From positions 5,270,001 to 5,334,000 of the forward strand of contig OY751486.1 of assembly GCA_963565915.1 (NCBI GenBank): a DNA stretch of 64,000 nucleotides, written 5' to 3'. Every line of letters starts with the position of its first letter. The stretch's first letter is position 1. Shown here piece by piece: positions 22,985-34,400 of this stretch. Position numbers and translations under genes: made by a program. The notes beneath the pieces were generated by a model that was not told where the DNA came from, did no database searches, and was given only the letters and a program-made list of their open reading frames with translations. Origin of the DNA: Entoloma clypeatum (lineage: Eukaryota > Basidiomycota > Agaricomycetes > Agaricales > Entolomataceae).

Positions 22985-23245
22985 TGTTGAAACTTTTCCA
23001 TCACATAGATTAGATTAGATTAGATTACATCACATGACCTTTACACATCTTTGATTACATACTTATTTGGTTGGTACAAACAGTAGTACGGTATATAAGA
23101 CCAGGAAACTGTCAATATCAACAAGTTGTCTCTTGACTCTTAACCAGCTCCATCGCTCTTATCAGCCTCAACCGCTCTCACCAGCCTCACCCTCCCAAAC
23201 CATGTAAGTGGCTAGAACGGTTAAGTAGAGTACTTCCACACTGTA
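22985..23245 (+). repeat. 3' LTR of Copia-2, left part
   Basis: Starts TGTTGAAAC after the polypurine tract and runs to the TA at 23244-23245, where the mariner is inserted. Its right part continues at 30352. Its 3' half is closer to the Copia-3 LTR type (AGAACGGT). Confidence 0.9.
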
Positions 23246-23282
23246 CAGTAGCTCAAAAAACTGTCCCAATGTTTGGCTGTTT
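23246..23282 (+). repeat. Left terminal inverted repeat of the mariner
   Basis: CAGTAGCTCAAAAAACTGTC... The first 37 bases are the exact reverse complement of 30315-30351. Confidence 0.9.
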
Positions 23283-23311
23283 CAACCCTTCTCTTCCTCT
23301 TCCACCATCAT

Positions 23312-23718
23312 ATGAGGCCCACATCTTCTACCAAGCACTCCTCTGTGGTTTCCCTTCTTCAAGAAGGTTATACTTTGCGTCAAATTGAGGAAAAAACTGG
23401 TGTGGGCAAGTCTACCATTGGTAGAATCAAGAAGGAGGTTGATGGGGACAAGGAAAACAGCAGAGGGGGCCGTCCTTCCAAGCTTACTCCTCGTGACAAG
23501 CAATCAATTATTCGACAAATCACTACAGGAAAGCTTGATAATGCTGTTCAAGCTACCCACTACATCAACAACATCCTCCCCAATCCTGTCACACCTCAAA
23601 CAGTCAGAAATGCACTCAAATCTGATGACTTTCGCTCTGTTGTCAAGCAGAAACGTCCTCTGCTTAAAAAGGCCCATCGACTGGAGCGTCTCAGATTTGC
23701 CAGGTACCATGAAAATTG
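23312..23718 (+). pseudogene. Mariner transposase, N-terminal half (HTH)
   Basis: ATG at 23312 (MRPTSSTKHSS). A paired-type helix-turn-helix is visible (EGYTLRQIEEKTGVGKSTIGR), then a GRPSKLT linker (AT-hook-like GRPS) and a second HTH region (NPVTPQTVRNALKSD). The reading is cut in codon context HEN by Copia-3 at AATTG. It continues at 29512. The two coding pieces are 407 and 613 nt, summing to 340 codons, so no other lesion is needed to explain its loss. Confidence 0.9.
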
Positions 23719-24028
23719 TGTTGAAGTTCCACCTGGGCGCTAGCCGCAAGTGTACTGAAGCAACCGGCTACAGTGGAAGTACTCTACGATACCGTTCTGA
23801 CCACTTACATGGATTGGAGGGGGTGAGGCTGGTGAGAGCGGTTGAGGCTGGTAAGAGCGATGGAGCTGGTTAAGAGTCAAGAGACAACTTGTTGATATTG
23901 ACAGTTTCCTGGTCTTATATACCGTACTACTGTTTGTACCAACCAAACAAGTATGTAATGAAGATATGTAAAGGTCACGTGATGTAATCTAATCTAATCT
24001 AATCTACGTGATGGGAAAAGTTTCAACA
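23719..24028 (-). repeat. 3' LTR of Copia-3
   Basis: 310 bp, nearly identical to 29197-29506. The polypurine tract (minus strand AAATATGGGGGG) abuts it at 24029-24042. Confidence 0.95.
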
Positions 24029-24104
24029 CCCCCCCATATTTAGTACATACTTCTAAATACATCTTACTTTTTCCCACATATATATATAGGTACTTTTGTT
24101 TCGC

Positions 24105-27100
24105 CTAGTTCTTTATCAGTCCGAAGTACGGGATAAACTTGGAAAAGAGGATTTTCCCCAGATTCTTAGTCAAAAGGTCTGCAGGGTTATTCACTCCTTC
24201 GATGAATTCGACCGTAATAATCCCTTCGGAGACTTTGTCTCTGACGAAGTGGAATCGCACGTCAATGTGCTTGGATCGCTTTTCAGTCACAGGGTTGGAT
24301 GCGATAAAGACGGAGCCGTTGTTATCTCCGTAGATCGGTACTGATCCGATCTGCATTCCAAGTTCGGCAAGCATGCTTCTCAGCCATGTTGCTGCGCGAC
24401 TGCAATCTGATAGCGCCATATACTCTGCTTCTGTAGAAGAGAGGGCGATGGTCTTTTGCGCCGATGATACCCATGTTATCGCCCCAGACGCCAGTGATAT
24501 GAAGAAGCCGGTGGTAGACCTCCTCGTGTTTTCATCTGACGCCCAGTCGGAGTCTGTGAATGCATAGATCCCTTTCCCTGAGTCCCCATCGTACATGATT
24601 GCGTAATTTTTCATTGCCTTCAAATATCTGCAAATGTCCCTAGCCACCTCTAGATGGCGTTTGGTGGGATTTGCAGAAAATTGGGACATTTTGATTACAG
24701 CAAAGCAGATGTCAGGCCTCGTTCCAATCATCAGATATAGGAGTGATCTGATGACGGATTGGTATTTAGATCGGAGTTCCGCATTGGGTTCATCTTCGGA
24801 CGCCATGGGTTTGTAGCCCGTAGGGAGTGGGGTATGGGTGGCATTAGATTCGCTCATCCCCATGCGTGCCAGAATTTTCTCAAGGTAAGGTACTTGATCA
24901 ATGAAGATCCTCTTCCCACGTTGCCTTATTTGGATTGAGAGAAATTCCTTTGGTTCCCCATCGGGCACTAGGTGACCTAGGTCCCTACATTCCCATGTTG
25001 TCATGAAGGCCTTCTTCTTTTCTAGCGTATATTCCCCGTTCGTGCCGAGAAAAGCAGAGTCGTCGACATAGATGATGGCAATTACAATTTCCCCGTTGGT
25101 ACTTTTGTGAATGAACACTCCCGCATCGGAGTGAAGCCGGACAAAGCCGAGCTTTTTCATGGAGGAATCAAGTTCCCTCCACCAGGCTAATGCGGCCTGC
25201 TTAAGTCCATATAGAGCTTTGAATAGTTGGTACATGAGGTGTTCTTTCCCTTTTACTATGTAGCCCTCAGGCTGTCGCATGTAAATGACTTCACGGAGCG
25301 TTCCATAGAGGAAGGCTGATGAGACGTCCAAAAGAGTCATGAACCACCCTTCAAGGGCTGTCAATGCTAGTATTAATCGGACGGTTTCATATCTTACGAC
25401 TGGTGAGAAGATCTGATCAAAGTCGATCCCTTCTACCTGTGAGAAGCCTTTTGCGACGAGGCGGGCTTTCAGACGCCCGTCGGACTTTTCGTTGTAAACC
25501 CATTTGTTCCTTAGAGCTTTCCTCCCTTCAGGCAGGGGTACTAGCTCCATGATCACCCCGCGGCGTTTGAGCATATCTAGCTCTTTTCATTCAGCCGCAT
25601 ACCAGTCTTCTTTATTTGGAAGAGGGTATATGTCTTTGTGGGACATTTCAACGATGCCAACTTGGACTGATATTGCCTCCATCAGGAGGTCATTCATCCA
25701 TGCCGTTTGACCGCCCAATCTCCGTCTTCGATCTAATTTTTCAAGATCAGACGCTGGAGTGTCTTCCCCATAGATGCTTCCTGGGATCTTCCGAACTCGT
25801 CGTTCCCTGATCGGTCGATCTGGTACTTGCTCGGGTTCCGGAGTGGGTACTGGCGGTTCGTCGTCAGGCTCACTGGCAGGCAGTTTGTTGTCTGATTCAG
25901 GTTGATCCTGTTCAATGGGAACTGGGATATGAGGTGTTTCGTTGTGACTATCGTCATCATTGCTGCCGGGAATGAGATCCTCAAACTCATCAGCCGGCTC
26001 TGGGTTTTCCATTTCTGGGTGGTTTTCTGGCAACGGGTCAATGTGGCATCTAGGGTACTTGCTTTCATCAAAGATAGCTTTCCCGCCCATGAAAATCGTG
26101 TTGGTCTCAGGATCCATGAAGCGGTATCCTTTGACCCCTGGTTTCGATCCGAGATAAATCATCAATCGGGATCTTGATTCCAGGGAGTTCCTACGTTTCT
26201 CCTTTGGGATATATACATATGCCTGACATCCAAATACTCTGACACTAGACATGTCGGGGATCTCATTGGTCACCCTGAAGTAAGGGGTTTTCCATTCAAG
26301 ACGCTGCATGGGGGTTCTGTTGTAGAGAAATGCTGCATGTTCCAAACAGAATTCCCACCACATCGGCGGTAGACATGCGTCGAAACGCAATGCCTGAGAT
26401 TTTTCCCACAGAGTTCGATTTATTCGTTCTGCTCTACCATTCTGCTGATGCTGATATGGGAGTGTGACATCGATCAGAATTCCATGATCGGCAAGTACAT
26501 CCTTGTATTCATCGAATTCTCCACCTCCATCAACCCGCCATTTTTTAGGGGTGGCGGCGAATTGATTCTGGATCATCGCAAGGAATTGTTTCAGCGCTGT
26601 GATGGCGCCTGACTTTTTCCTAAGCAAGACGACCCAGACATGGGAAGAAAAATCATCCAAAAAGGTAAGGAAATATTTGTACTTGTGGTACGATGCCGTG
26701 GATATCTGTTTCAAGTCCGAATGGATCAAATCAAAGGGTTTGACAGCCCTTGTCACCGAGTTAGGGTAAGATTGATTCGGCATTTTCCCTTTTAGACACC
26801 CCGTGCAGCTTTCCTGTGATTTCTCATGTACTAACGTTTTGGGTACTCCTTTGGTACTGGTGGGAATCTTATTGAGCGCCTGGTCATTTGGGTGGCCAAG
26901 GCGTTTATGCCAGGTTTCAACAGTGATTTCGCTAGAGATCGCGTGGATTTGGTCATAGCATATTTCAGTGTCTAACCAATAAATGGTTTGTCCGATGAAA
27001 TGGGGCGAAAACTGTATTTTGTTCAGCCCTTTAGAGATATTAATTTCTCCACGCATTCCATCAACTTTGTAACCATGGTTAAGGAAGACGCCTAGGGACA

Positions 27101-28832
27101 GTAGACGTGTGTCCATATCCGGAATATAAAATACCGGTCGTAGGAGATGGGTTTTAGTTTCCCCATTTAGGGTATGCCGTACTGGAACGGCCCCAACTCC
27201 AAGAATTTCCAGTTTCTTTCCCTTTGCAGCTGTTTGGACAAATCGCTTAGCCTTGAGAGGCCTGTAATACGCGAAGTCTTTGAACTCATGGGTAAAGTGT
27301 AATGATGCGCCGGAATCTAAGATCCACTGAGCGCGTTCTCTCTCTTTGCAGTGTGTGCAGGATGCGGAATGTTTGATATATTTTTTGTACAGATCATCGC
27401 TAAAGAGATCTATACTATCTGCATCGGTACTAGCTAATGTGTATTCAAACGTCTGTGCGTGATTATTAGTGTTTCCCATTTGGTCAAGTTTGAGAGAAGG
27501 ATGTGACGAACCGTCAAGTTCGATCAGCCCATCCTCGAATTGTTCCGGCCCCATTCGCTCGCTTTGATGGTCTATGTCCATCATTTCCAGTGATTCTTCT
27601 ATCGACGGGGCTACGCGACGCTGTTTAGCCGGCCTTTCGTCGATGTCAGGAATGATGGTGTCTAGGATACGAAGATTCGATCCTGAGGGGCGAGCACCAA
27701 TGCCGCGCGCGAGTTTGCGGACATGGTCGTTCTTTTTCCACACGGATGGTTTTCCAGATGGAAGCCCGGTGTACTGTGACGGAGGGGGGTTCATCCGTTG
27801 CAGGAGCGACTGCATCTTTGCGGAATCGGGCTGTGCGGTACTTGTCGTTTTCCCGCGACCAGTGACGGTGGTGAAGGACGGTGCCGGAAGAGGGGGGAAG
27901 TGAATAGCAGGAGCAACGAACTCAACTGTTTCTTCCACATGATCGGACGTGTTGTCCGCATTGTTAGCGCTTTTCTTCTGATTGCGCCAATGTCCCTTTC
28001 CCTTCTTCTTCTCAGAAGCGGTACTTGGGTCGGCCGAGTTGGGCTGCTCGTCAGCATCGTTCTGCGAGGTACTCGGCTTTTGCTGCCTTTCCCATTTGGG
28101 GTCCTGCCCCTTACGCTTTGTCCCGGAGATTTTCCGGGCCTGCTCATTGGACGCACGAGTAGACCCGACCGCATACTTGCGCCGGTATTCAGAGATGATG
28201 CTTTCGGCGACGGCTTTGTAGGTGAAATCATCGGCGTCGTAGACCTGGAAAAGGGCGGTGGAAAGTGACGACCAGGCGTCGGGAATTGCATTGGCCAGGA
28301 TCATTGCCTGCATCAGGTCGGGGACGACAAAGCTTGAATCGGCGAGCCGGGCGAAGAGAGACCCCAGGCGTTCAATTTCAGGCACTGGGTCGCGTCCAGA
28401 CAGTTTGTAGGTGGCGGCGGCCTTGAAATCGCCGAAGATGACGGCCGGGGATACCTTGGAGTAGGCATCTTTCAGCGTTTTCCATGCGCCAAGTGCCGAG
28501 GTGCTGTCCTTGATGTGGCGTCTGATCGCCTCAGAAACCTTCAGGCATATCGCCCCGAGCGCTACGTCGTCGTCCCTGATCCAGGCTTTTTCTTCCTTGC
28601 GGAAGCCGGGCTGGTCGACTGTAGTAGCAAGCACAGGGGGGGCGGCAGCGGTGGCACCAGGGGTGGAGACCGTGGTGGTGAAGTCGGCGATCACAGGGCG
28701 GGTGATGTCGCCAGAAACAAGGCGCCAAACTCCTTGATGGAGGAGGTAGGATTTCATCTTCTCGGCCCAACTTTGGTAGTCGATGCCGTCAAAGGGGGTG
28801 ATGGTGTCAAGAGCAGAGCGAGAAGTAGACAT
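24105..28832 (-). pseudogene. gag-pol: Copia-3 Gag-Pol polyprotein with one nonsense codon
   Basis: One frame from ATG 28832 (MSTSRS) to the stop at 24105. A TGA at 25587-25589, just before the RT domain (WYAAE-stop-KELDML), interrupts it where Copia-1 and Copia-2 have CGA. Domains: Gag; protease WILDSGAS, the more usual DSGA; integrase zinc and DDE core (VDGGGEFDEYKD, GRAERINRTL); RT with YVDD; RNase H FTDSDWASDENTRRST. Readthrough would be needed for RT, so reverse transcription from this copy alone is unlikely. Confidence 0.93.
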
Positions 28833-29183
28833 TTTTAGATGAATCTAAAAAAGGTTTCCCAATCAGTGATGTGTTATGAATATGATTCAAGAAAACAATT
28901 AAATGATTCCTTATGACATATTCCCTTTAGGAATAGCGGTCATGGGAAAAACCCTTTATATGTCAGAAATGTATAAGGTGCAATCAACGTTTCCACATGG
29001 AGTGTACTAGGTCAATCCCCTTAGGGACGTCTCATGACAGGTACTTGTCGTAATGACGTTCCCAGGTTCATATGTGAAGAAGTATGACTCAGAACCTAGA
29101 TCTTTCGATCGGTTCCTTGCCAACCAGGGTAGAGTGGGCAGGTACTCGCTGTTGCCAGCGTTTCCCAAGTCCCTCTGCTATCC

Positions 29184-29196
29184 GGGGCCCATAACC
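29184..29196 (-). other. Primer binding site of Copia-3
   Basis: Plus strand GGGGCCCATAACC next to the 5' LTR, the same initiator tRNA-Met anticodon-arm match as in the other copies. Confidence 0.8.
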
Positions 29197-29506
29197 TGTT
29201 GAAGTTCCACCTGGGCGCTAGCCGCAAGTGTACTGAAGCAACCGGCTACAGTGGAAGTACTCTACGATACCGTTCTGACCACTTACATGGATTGGAGGGG
29301 GTGAGGCTGGTGAGAGCGGTTGAGGCTGGTAAGAGCGATGGAGGCGGTTAAGAGTCAAGAGACAACTTGTTGATATTGACAGTTTCCTGGTCTTATATAC
29401 CGTACTACTGTTTGTACCAACCAAACAAGTATGTAATGAAGATATGTAAAGGTCACGTGATGTAATCTAATCTAATCTAATCTACGTGATGGGAAAAGTT
29501 TCAACA
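29197..29506 (-). repeat. 5' LTR of Copia-3
   Basis: 310 bp, TGTTGAAGT to TTTCAACA on the plus strand; carries the TATATA core. Confidence 0.95.
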
Positions 29507-29511
29507 AATTG

Positions 29512-30124
29512 GACAGTTGAGGATTGGAAGAGGGTCTTGTGGTCAGATGAGACAAAAATTAACAGGATTGGATCAGATGGGAGGGTGTATACTTGGAAAA
29601 AAAGGGGGGAACCACTTTCTGACAGAACCACTACTCCTACAGTCAAGCATGGAGGGGGGAATAACCTTATGGTATGGGGGTGCATGGGCTGGAATGGGGT
29701 GGGGGTGCTTACAGAGGTTCAGGGGATTATGAATGCAGACCAATACTGCCAAATTTTGGATGAAGGAGTGGTGGAAAGCTTTGAAAAGTTGGAGATGGCA
29801 GAGGGGGAAAGGATATTTCAGCAGGACAATGACCCCAAACATGCCTCCAACAAGGCAACAAAGTGGTTTGAGGACAACAACATTCAAGTTCTGGTCTGGC
29901 CTGCCCAATCCCCTGATCTCAATGCCATTGAACACCTCTGGGTAGAGCTGAAGAAGAATTTGAGGAAATATCCAAGTCCACCAAAAGGGGTACATGAGTT
30001 GTGGGAGAGGGTTGCAGAAGAGTGGAACAAAATTACACCAGAAGCATGCCAAAGACTTATAGAAAGCATGCCTAGAAGGATACAAGCAGTTATCAAGGCA
30101 AAAGGGGGTCATACCAAGTACTAA
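29512..30124 (+). pseudogene. Mariner transposase, catalytic C-terminal half
   Basis: Resumes the frame after the AATTG duplication with WTVEDWKRVLWSDETKI. DDE catalytic residues: Asp in LWSDE, Asp in FQQDNDPKH, Glu in NAIEHLW, with 34 residues between the last two (D34E, the Tc1 signature). The stop is TAA at 30122-30124. The half has no internal lesion. It would encode a catalytic domain only if transcribed without Copia-3. Confidence 0.92.
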
Positions 30125-30314
30125 TTGTGTAAATAACCAAGGGTCAAAAAACTGTCCCAATGATTGATTATTTTGTTTTATTTATTATTCCATCAATATT
30201 TGTTCAAACCACATAACCCAGAGCTCAAAAGCAAGCTAAGATGATACAGAATAACATATCTTTTTTGCAGAAAATTATCACAAGTGCCTGTTGTGTTATT
30301 AGCAATACAGTACA

Positions 30315-30351
30315 AAACAGCCAAACATTGGGACAGTTTTTTGAGCTACTG
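30315..30351 (-). repeat. Right terminal inverted repeat of the mariner
   Basis: Exact reverse complement of 23246-23282, followed by the TA target duplicate at 30352-30353. Confidence 0.9.
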
Positions 30352-30403
30352 TAGCTGTGTTGCTCAGTACGCCTGTGGCTAGCGCCCAGGTGGAACTTCA
30401 ACA
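30352..30403 (+). repeat. 3' LTR of Copia-2, right part
   Basis: GCTGTGTTGCTCAGTACG... to TTCAACA, completing the LTR broken at 23245 and followed by the GAGAG duplication. Confidence 0.9.
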
Positions 30404-30776
30404 GAGAGCGAGCGTGAGGCCTACGATTTCGGCTTCATGAACCGTGTGAAGTGAGGCTGGGCCTAGGTGGTATTGAAGGTGTTGGGTTTTGACGGCGTTG
30501 ATGTAGAGTACTGCGGATGCCCCGATTTTGCCTTCGGCGCATGAACCGTCACAGTAAACCGTCACACGGGCCTTGTGGTGGTTGTCTTCGGCTGCTGTAA
30601 GGGCTGATAGTTTGTTGTCAGGAATGTGGGTGGTGAAGGACGGGGTGTAGTTCAGTCGACGGCGGGTTGGAGAGATTTGTTCCAGGAGTGAAGGGTCGCA
30701 GTCCAGGTCGGCAAAGAGGTTGTGTAGAGGGGATCTGTGTCTGCGAACGAAGCGTCTGGCGGCCCTGCGGACTGGG
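30404..30776 (-). pseudogene. LINE RNase H, N-terminal half (5'-truncated)
   Basis: Minus-strand reading ...RVTVYCDGSCAEGKIGASAVLY...HTVHEAEIVGLTLAL. It gives the first RNase H catalytic Asp (YCDGS) and the Glu (HEAE). The next residues, including GTDSQAA, are at 16701 and below. The 5' end at 30776 abuts the TAGATCTTACTT duplication, so the fragment entered the genome already truncated. Confidence 0.8.
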
Positions 30777-31032
30777 TAGATCTTACTTGGCACTTCTTCC
30801 CGCACTTAGTCGACACAAAGTTTATACGAACACAGAACAACGTCAACAAAGCACGAGTACAACAAAATATGTTTTCTCAATTTTTTTCAAAAGGAACAAG
30901 ATCTAGAACTCAAGTCTGGACGATCGTGATCGTGAACCTGGACAAAAATCGTGGTTTCGTGAGTGTGTGCAATTGTGGGTTTGTCACTTTACGACTTACT
31001 AACAGTTATAAAGGTTGTCGTGCTGGACGCGC

Positions 31033-31266
31033 TTAATTGTTGGGTGAGCATACCTATATTTTGGAGTTGAAATCAGTCACGGGCAGACTTTTGTTGGTGG
31101 GATTACTCACGTAGCTGTTTGGACTCGGGCCACTTTTACAAACACTGAAACAACAACTCTTGTCCCCAGGAGTGCAACCTTGCCCGATATACCTCCAGCA
31201 GCCCTTGGCCACAGCATTTGCTATGTAGAGAGAAATGGCAAGGATGAGAGTACGGGAGAAATGCAT
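31033..31266 (-). CDS. Small secreted cysteine-rich protein C (knottin-like pattern)
   Basis: Exons 31266-31111 (52 codons) and 31053-31033 (6 codons plus stop), with a 57-bp phase-0 intron 31054-31110 (GTGAGT...ATATAG). The product is 58 aa. The ATG at 31266 (MHFSRTLIL) was chosen because the promoter TATA lies inside a longer upstream open frame that begins at 31416. Signal peptide is about residues 1-20. Cysteines are C23-x7-C31-x6-CC38/39-x3-C43-x10-C54; the last is encoded by exon 2 (VCSPNN). It is closest to ssp B in spacing and intron sequence and to ssp A in its signal peptide. It lies just beyond the LINE insertion, so it was originally about 3.5 kb from ssp B. Confidence 0.77.
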
Positions 31267-31346
31267 GCTGAAATCGTTGCGTTTTGTCTGATGAGAGGGC
31301 GAAAACTTGAACACTTGCTCGGGTGAAGAGGACGAACGCCCCAGCA

Positions 31347-31358
31347 CCCATTTTATAC
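31347..31358 (-). promoter_or_regulatory. TATA box of ssp C
   Basis: The minus strand reads GTATAAAATGGGTGCTGGGG. The next bases GTTCGTCCTCTTCA also occur at the same place upstream of ssp A. Confidence 0.68.
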
Positions 31359-31419
31359 AGCAGGAATGTAATACTTCTGAATTCCGTAATGCCATAGGCG
31401 GCCCCCGGCCGACCAAACA

Positions 31420-34400
31420 TAAAACATCAACGGGGAAACCTACGAGTCTGAATGGAACATGAGAAAAAGGGATAAATTATTGGAACAGTCTCAGACCATA
31501 GATACGAAATTTACGTCCATCCTCCTGCGATGCTCCTTTAGAAGGGATCACCGGCGACCAACAAAAACAGAACAACCACAACCTATAGATGAACATTGAA
31601 AATCGAGGAGTTTGAATCCTTGCCATAGCATATATCTGCGATTTGCGTGTACTTTAAGCAGCGCGAGAGTTAGCGGGCACCGGGGCGGCAGATGTGGTCA
31701 CTCACGTCAATCGAACGTTCGTCCACCGCATATGGCTTGGCCTCAGAACCCTTCTCGTACTCGGCATGAGAAAACGGGAGAAAGATACTGCCTCTGATCC
31801 AGGTTGGCCTCACCAGAGGGAAGCATCGGTGGTAGGAATTGCTTTTAAGTCCAAGATCTACCGGCAGCCGTCAAGAGGCTCGTAGACTTACATACTGGAT
31901 GGTTCCTGGCGACTTGCGTGTAATGCGTCGAAGAGCTTTTTCGTCTACCTGAGTAGTAAGGGGGAACTTGTCACTGTAGTCGCGTCATGCGAGGTTCGTA
32001 ATTGATTCGTGAGACACACCTCACAGATGCGCTGACCGGCGTTCCTGCAGACAAAGCGGCGTTTTCTGTCTACCCTTCCTGGACATCACGTTTCGCAGGG
32101 TGCTTCTTTATCCTTCCCAGAAGGGGCAGCATCGTTCGCGATTCTCTTCGTCTACGTCAAAGTCAAAGCAAAGGAAATATCGATACACCATTGAAATAAT
32201 AACCACGCACAGATCAGTTCCTTCATTTCTTCCCCAGGTCCAGCGTCCCCGACTTGGAGCCAGCCCTTCACACAGAAGGCATGTAACTAAAAATGCCCAA
32301 ATGATCAACGCTGATTGATAACGGCCTTTCCGATCGCCGCTTCTTCTCCGTTGGGCATAAAGAACCCATCTTCCCTTGAACCTCAAGTAGCCCAAGACCA
32401 CTATGGGGCCTCTACTTTCACCACAAAGACCTTGAGACCGTCCGTGCCAACGGCGCGCCTGAGAAAACACCCGCAGAGCGCTGACCCGCGTTTTAGTCCC
32501 TTCCGAAGAAACTGACTTGAGTCATATCCACCTGCAAATCACTGTGGACTCACGTTCAAGGTGTGTGACCGCAACAAATTCTGTCCCTTTCAAATTACGT
32601 TTGCGATATGTTCGTGTTTCCGCGAAGGGTACTTCGCAAGGAAGGGTTGCCGCGTAGGTTGAAAAGGAAGACCTGGGAGTATGAGTGTCTGCATACAGCA
32701 ACGTCTGATGAAGGCCTGTGATGGAAGACTGGTTCCAGGTAAGGAGCGCATAGTACACCCCTCGGACTTGGTATTGGTGAGTGGGAGCGAGCCGCCGATA
32801 AGCACGGCACTATCTTTCGTCAGATCGTTGGATGTCACGGTGGATGTCCAACAGACACTCGCTATAGGTGTTGACAAGGGATCTGGTGAATTCGGCGGGG
32901 AACGCGGGATCCCAGGTGGATTCTTAGTCGTTCTGAACAGGGTAGGTCTTGCCTGGGACGTATGAAGCAGTAGGAGAAGGGTGGGGCGACTTTAGAGTCT
33001 TCCATGGCGTCGGCCTTGTTTGTGAACTGTGCGCGTTGGGGGGAAGGGGAGGACTATGGAGAGGAGATGATGTTGACTCGGTGTCCACGATGCCAGTTTT
33101 GTCCCCGGCTGGAGTCTCCCCCAGACGACGTCAACAGCGGTGTCTACGACATGCGGCGCAAATGGGAGCCGGAGGCGGCGTCTGGTGTGAACTTCAGCAT
33201 CGATGCCATGAGTTCCAACCGTCCCCTCTCGACCATGAAACCAGTACCTGTGACTGGTCTCAGGAAGATGAACGAAAAGGGCCGCGTGTGCAAGGTCTTC
33301 ACAGGCTGGACCTACTGGCGGGAGGAAGGGGGAGGGGCGATCGGAGTGGAAGGTGTCGGATATAAGAATAGGATGTAGAGGCGGCCGGGAACATCGACAG
33401 ACCTCGAACATAGGCATCCTTTCGTTTGGTGACAGAGACACACCATGGCGTGCCCTCTAGCACGTCAGCGTCTGCTTGACTATCTTGCCCCGTCAATTAA
33501 CCTTCCCTCGCCGAGGATTGTTGCACATTAGGACTAGGATGACGAGACGTTCAAACCCCAAACACACGAGTCTCTGGCGTCATGGAAGCGATGAAACAAC
33601 GGAATGGACTCCCTGGCGTCACCTGGCCCCGAACCAAAGCGATCAGGACGAGCAACGGACGCGGCCTACCTCACACCACCAAACTGTAGTTCAACGGATC
33701 TTCGAAAGCCATAAACCGCTTTAAGGAACACTGTAAGCCACGTTTAGCCAATGATAACAAGGAGAGGACTGCTAAACACACGGGTAACTGCGATGGGCTC
33801 AATGGTGGGGTCGTGGACTGTGATAGCGACGGACCAACTTTACTGGCGTACCGTTGTTTCCTTTGCTTCCACACTCCTTGATGGGGCAGGTTATCGTCAC
33901 ATCCTTGGAGGGAGCCAGGGCATTGCACTCCCGCTCGTCCGCTCGCGATCGGTGCAGTGGCAAATAACCTGGTCCAAAGTGAATAGCGTTCCCAAGGAAG
34001 AGAGATCCAAGGGGCATGACTGATTCTCGTGGGCGGATTCTAGTGAGACTGAGGCGAATACCGATGATAAGCATTGTCGGTAGGTCCTAGATGATGACGG
34101 TGTTCCGCAGAATTGTCAGGTCACTCGCGGGCCACCCATGACAAGATGATCAGATGCGGCTGCTGGAGTTCCATGGTGGGGGGGATGTAAGCATGTATCA
34201 AACCACGTGACTCATCCGTCTGGATGTTGGCCCAAGGTCGCATCGATCAGAACACATGCCCTCTCACCCGAAACTGGTTTATTAGTTCACCAAGAATCCA
34301 CCCAGTGAGATTTCATTAGCAACGTGCTTTACAACCTTCTCTCGAAAGTACTCACCCTTACCAAACACCTCTACTAAGAAAGTGGGCAACCCTGCAGTAA

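Larger units (their letters stand above)
23719..29506 (-). mobile_element. Ty1/Copia retrotransposon, copy 3 (Copia-3)
   Basis: A complete element with 310-bp LTRs on both sides and the 5-bp duplication AATTG at 23714-23718 and 29507-29511. It has the same structure and primer site as Copia-1 and -2 but is visibly more diverged in protein (for example PVIADFTTTVSTPGATA in Gag). It disrupts the mariner transposase and is the innermost, hence youngest, insertion of the nest. Confidence 0.96.
23246..30351 (+). mobile_element. Tc1/mariner transposon interrupted by Copia-3
   Basis: Bounded by a TA duplication (23244-23245 and 30352-30353) in the LTR motif CTGTAGCT. Perfect 37-bp terminal inverted repeats lie at 23246-23282 and 30315-30351. 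Without Copia-3 and one copy of its duplication the element is 1,313 bp, typical for the superfamily. A 19-bp internal copy of the terminal motif (TCAAAAAACTGTCCCAATG) lies at 30144-30162, about 190 bp inside the right end and in the orientation of the left end. Confidence 0.93.
16710..30403 (+). mobile_element. Copia-2 and nested cargo (TSD GAGAG)
   Basis: The outermost Copia of the nest: GAGAG at 16705-16709, then TGTTGAAAC...; ...AACTTCAACA at 30403, then GAGAG at 30404-30408. Contents in order: 5' LTR; gag-pol; a complete internal LTR; 87 bp of foreign DNA; a second copy of the RNase H 3' end and polypurine tract; then the true 3' LTR, itself split by a mariner element that in turn holds Copia-3. 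The extra LTR plus duplicated 3' end indicate a copying repair event within the element, not a second insertion. Confidence 0.9.
15422..30776 (-). mobile_element. 5'-truncated LINE, split by nested insertions
   Basis: A non-LTR retrotransposon on the minus strand. Its poly(A) tail appears as a T run at 15419-15435. The ends are flanked by the 12-bp duplication TAGATCTTACTT (15410-15421 and 30777-30788), and unit copy 2 has the near-empty site at 35401-35412 (TAGATCGTACTT). Coding sequence is interrupted by Copia-2 at GAGAG (16705-16709 and 30404-30408). Net LINE length without nested elements is about 1.7 kb, covering only the RNase H and the C-terminus, so it was truncated on arrival. About 380 bp of 3' UTR lies between the stop at 15799 and the poly(A). 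Confidence 0.85.

Noticed and set aside
33004..33378. Overlapping 124- and 149-codon ORFs on both strands
   Set aside because: Absent from the homologous unit and without recognisable domains; neither strand can be preferred.
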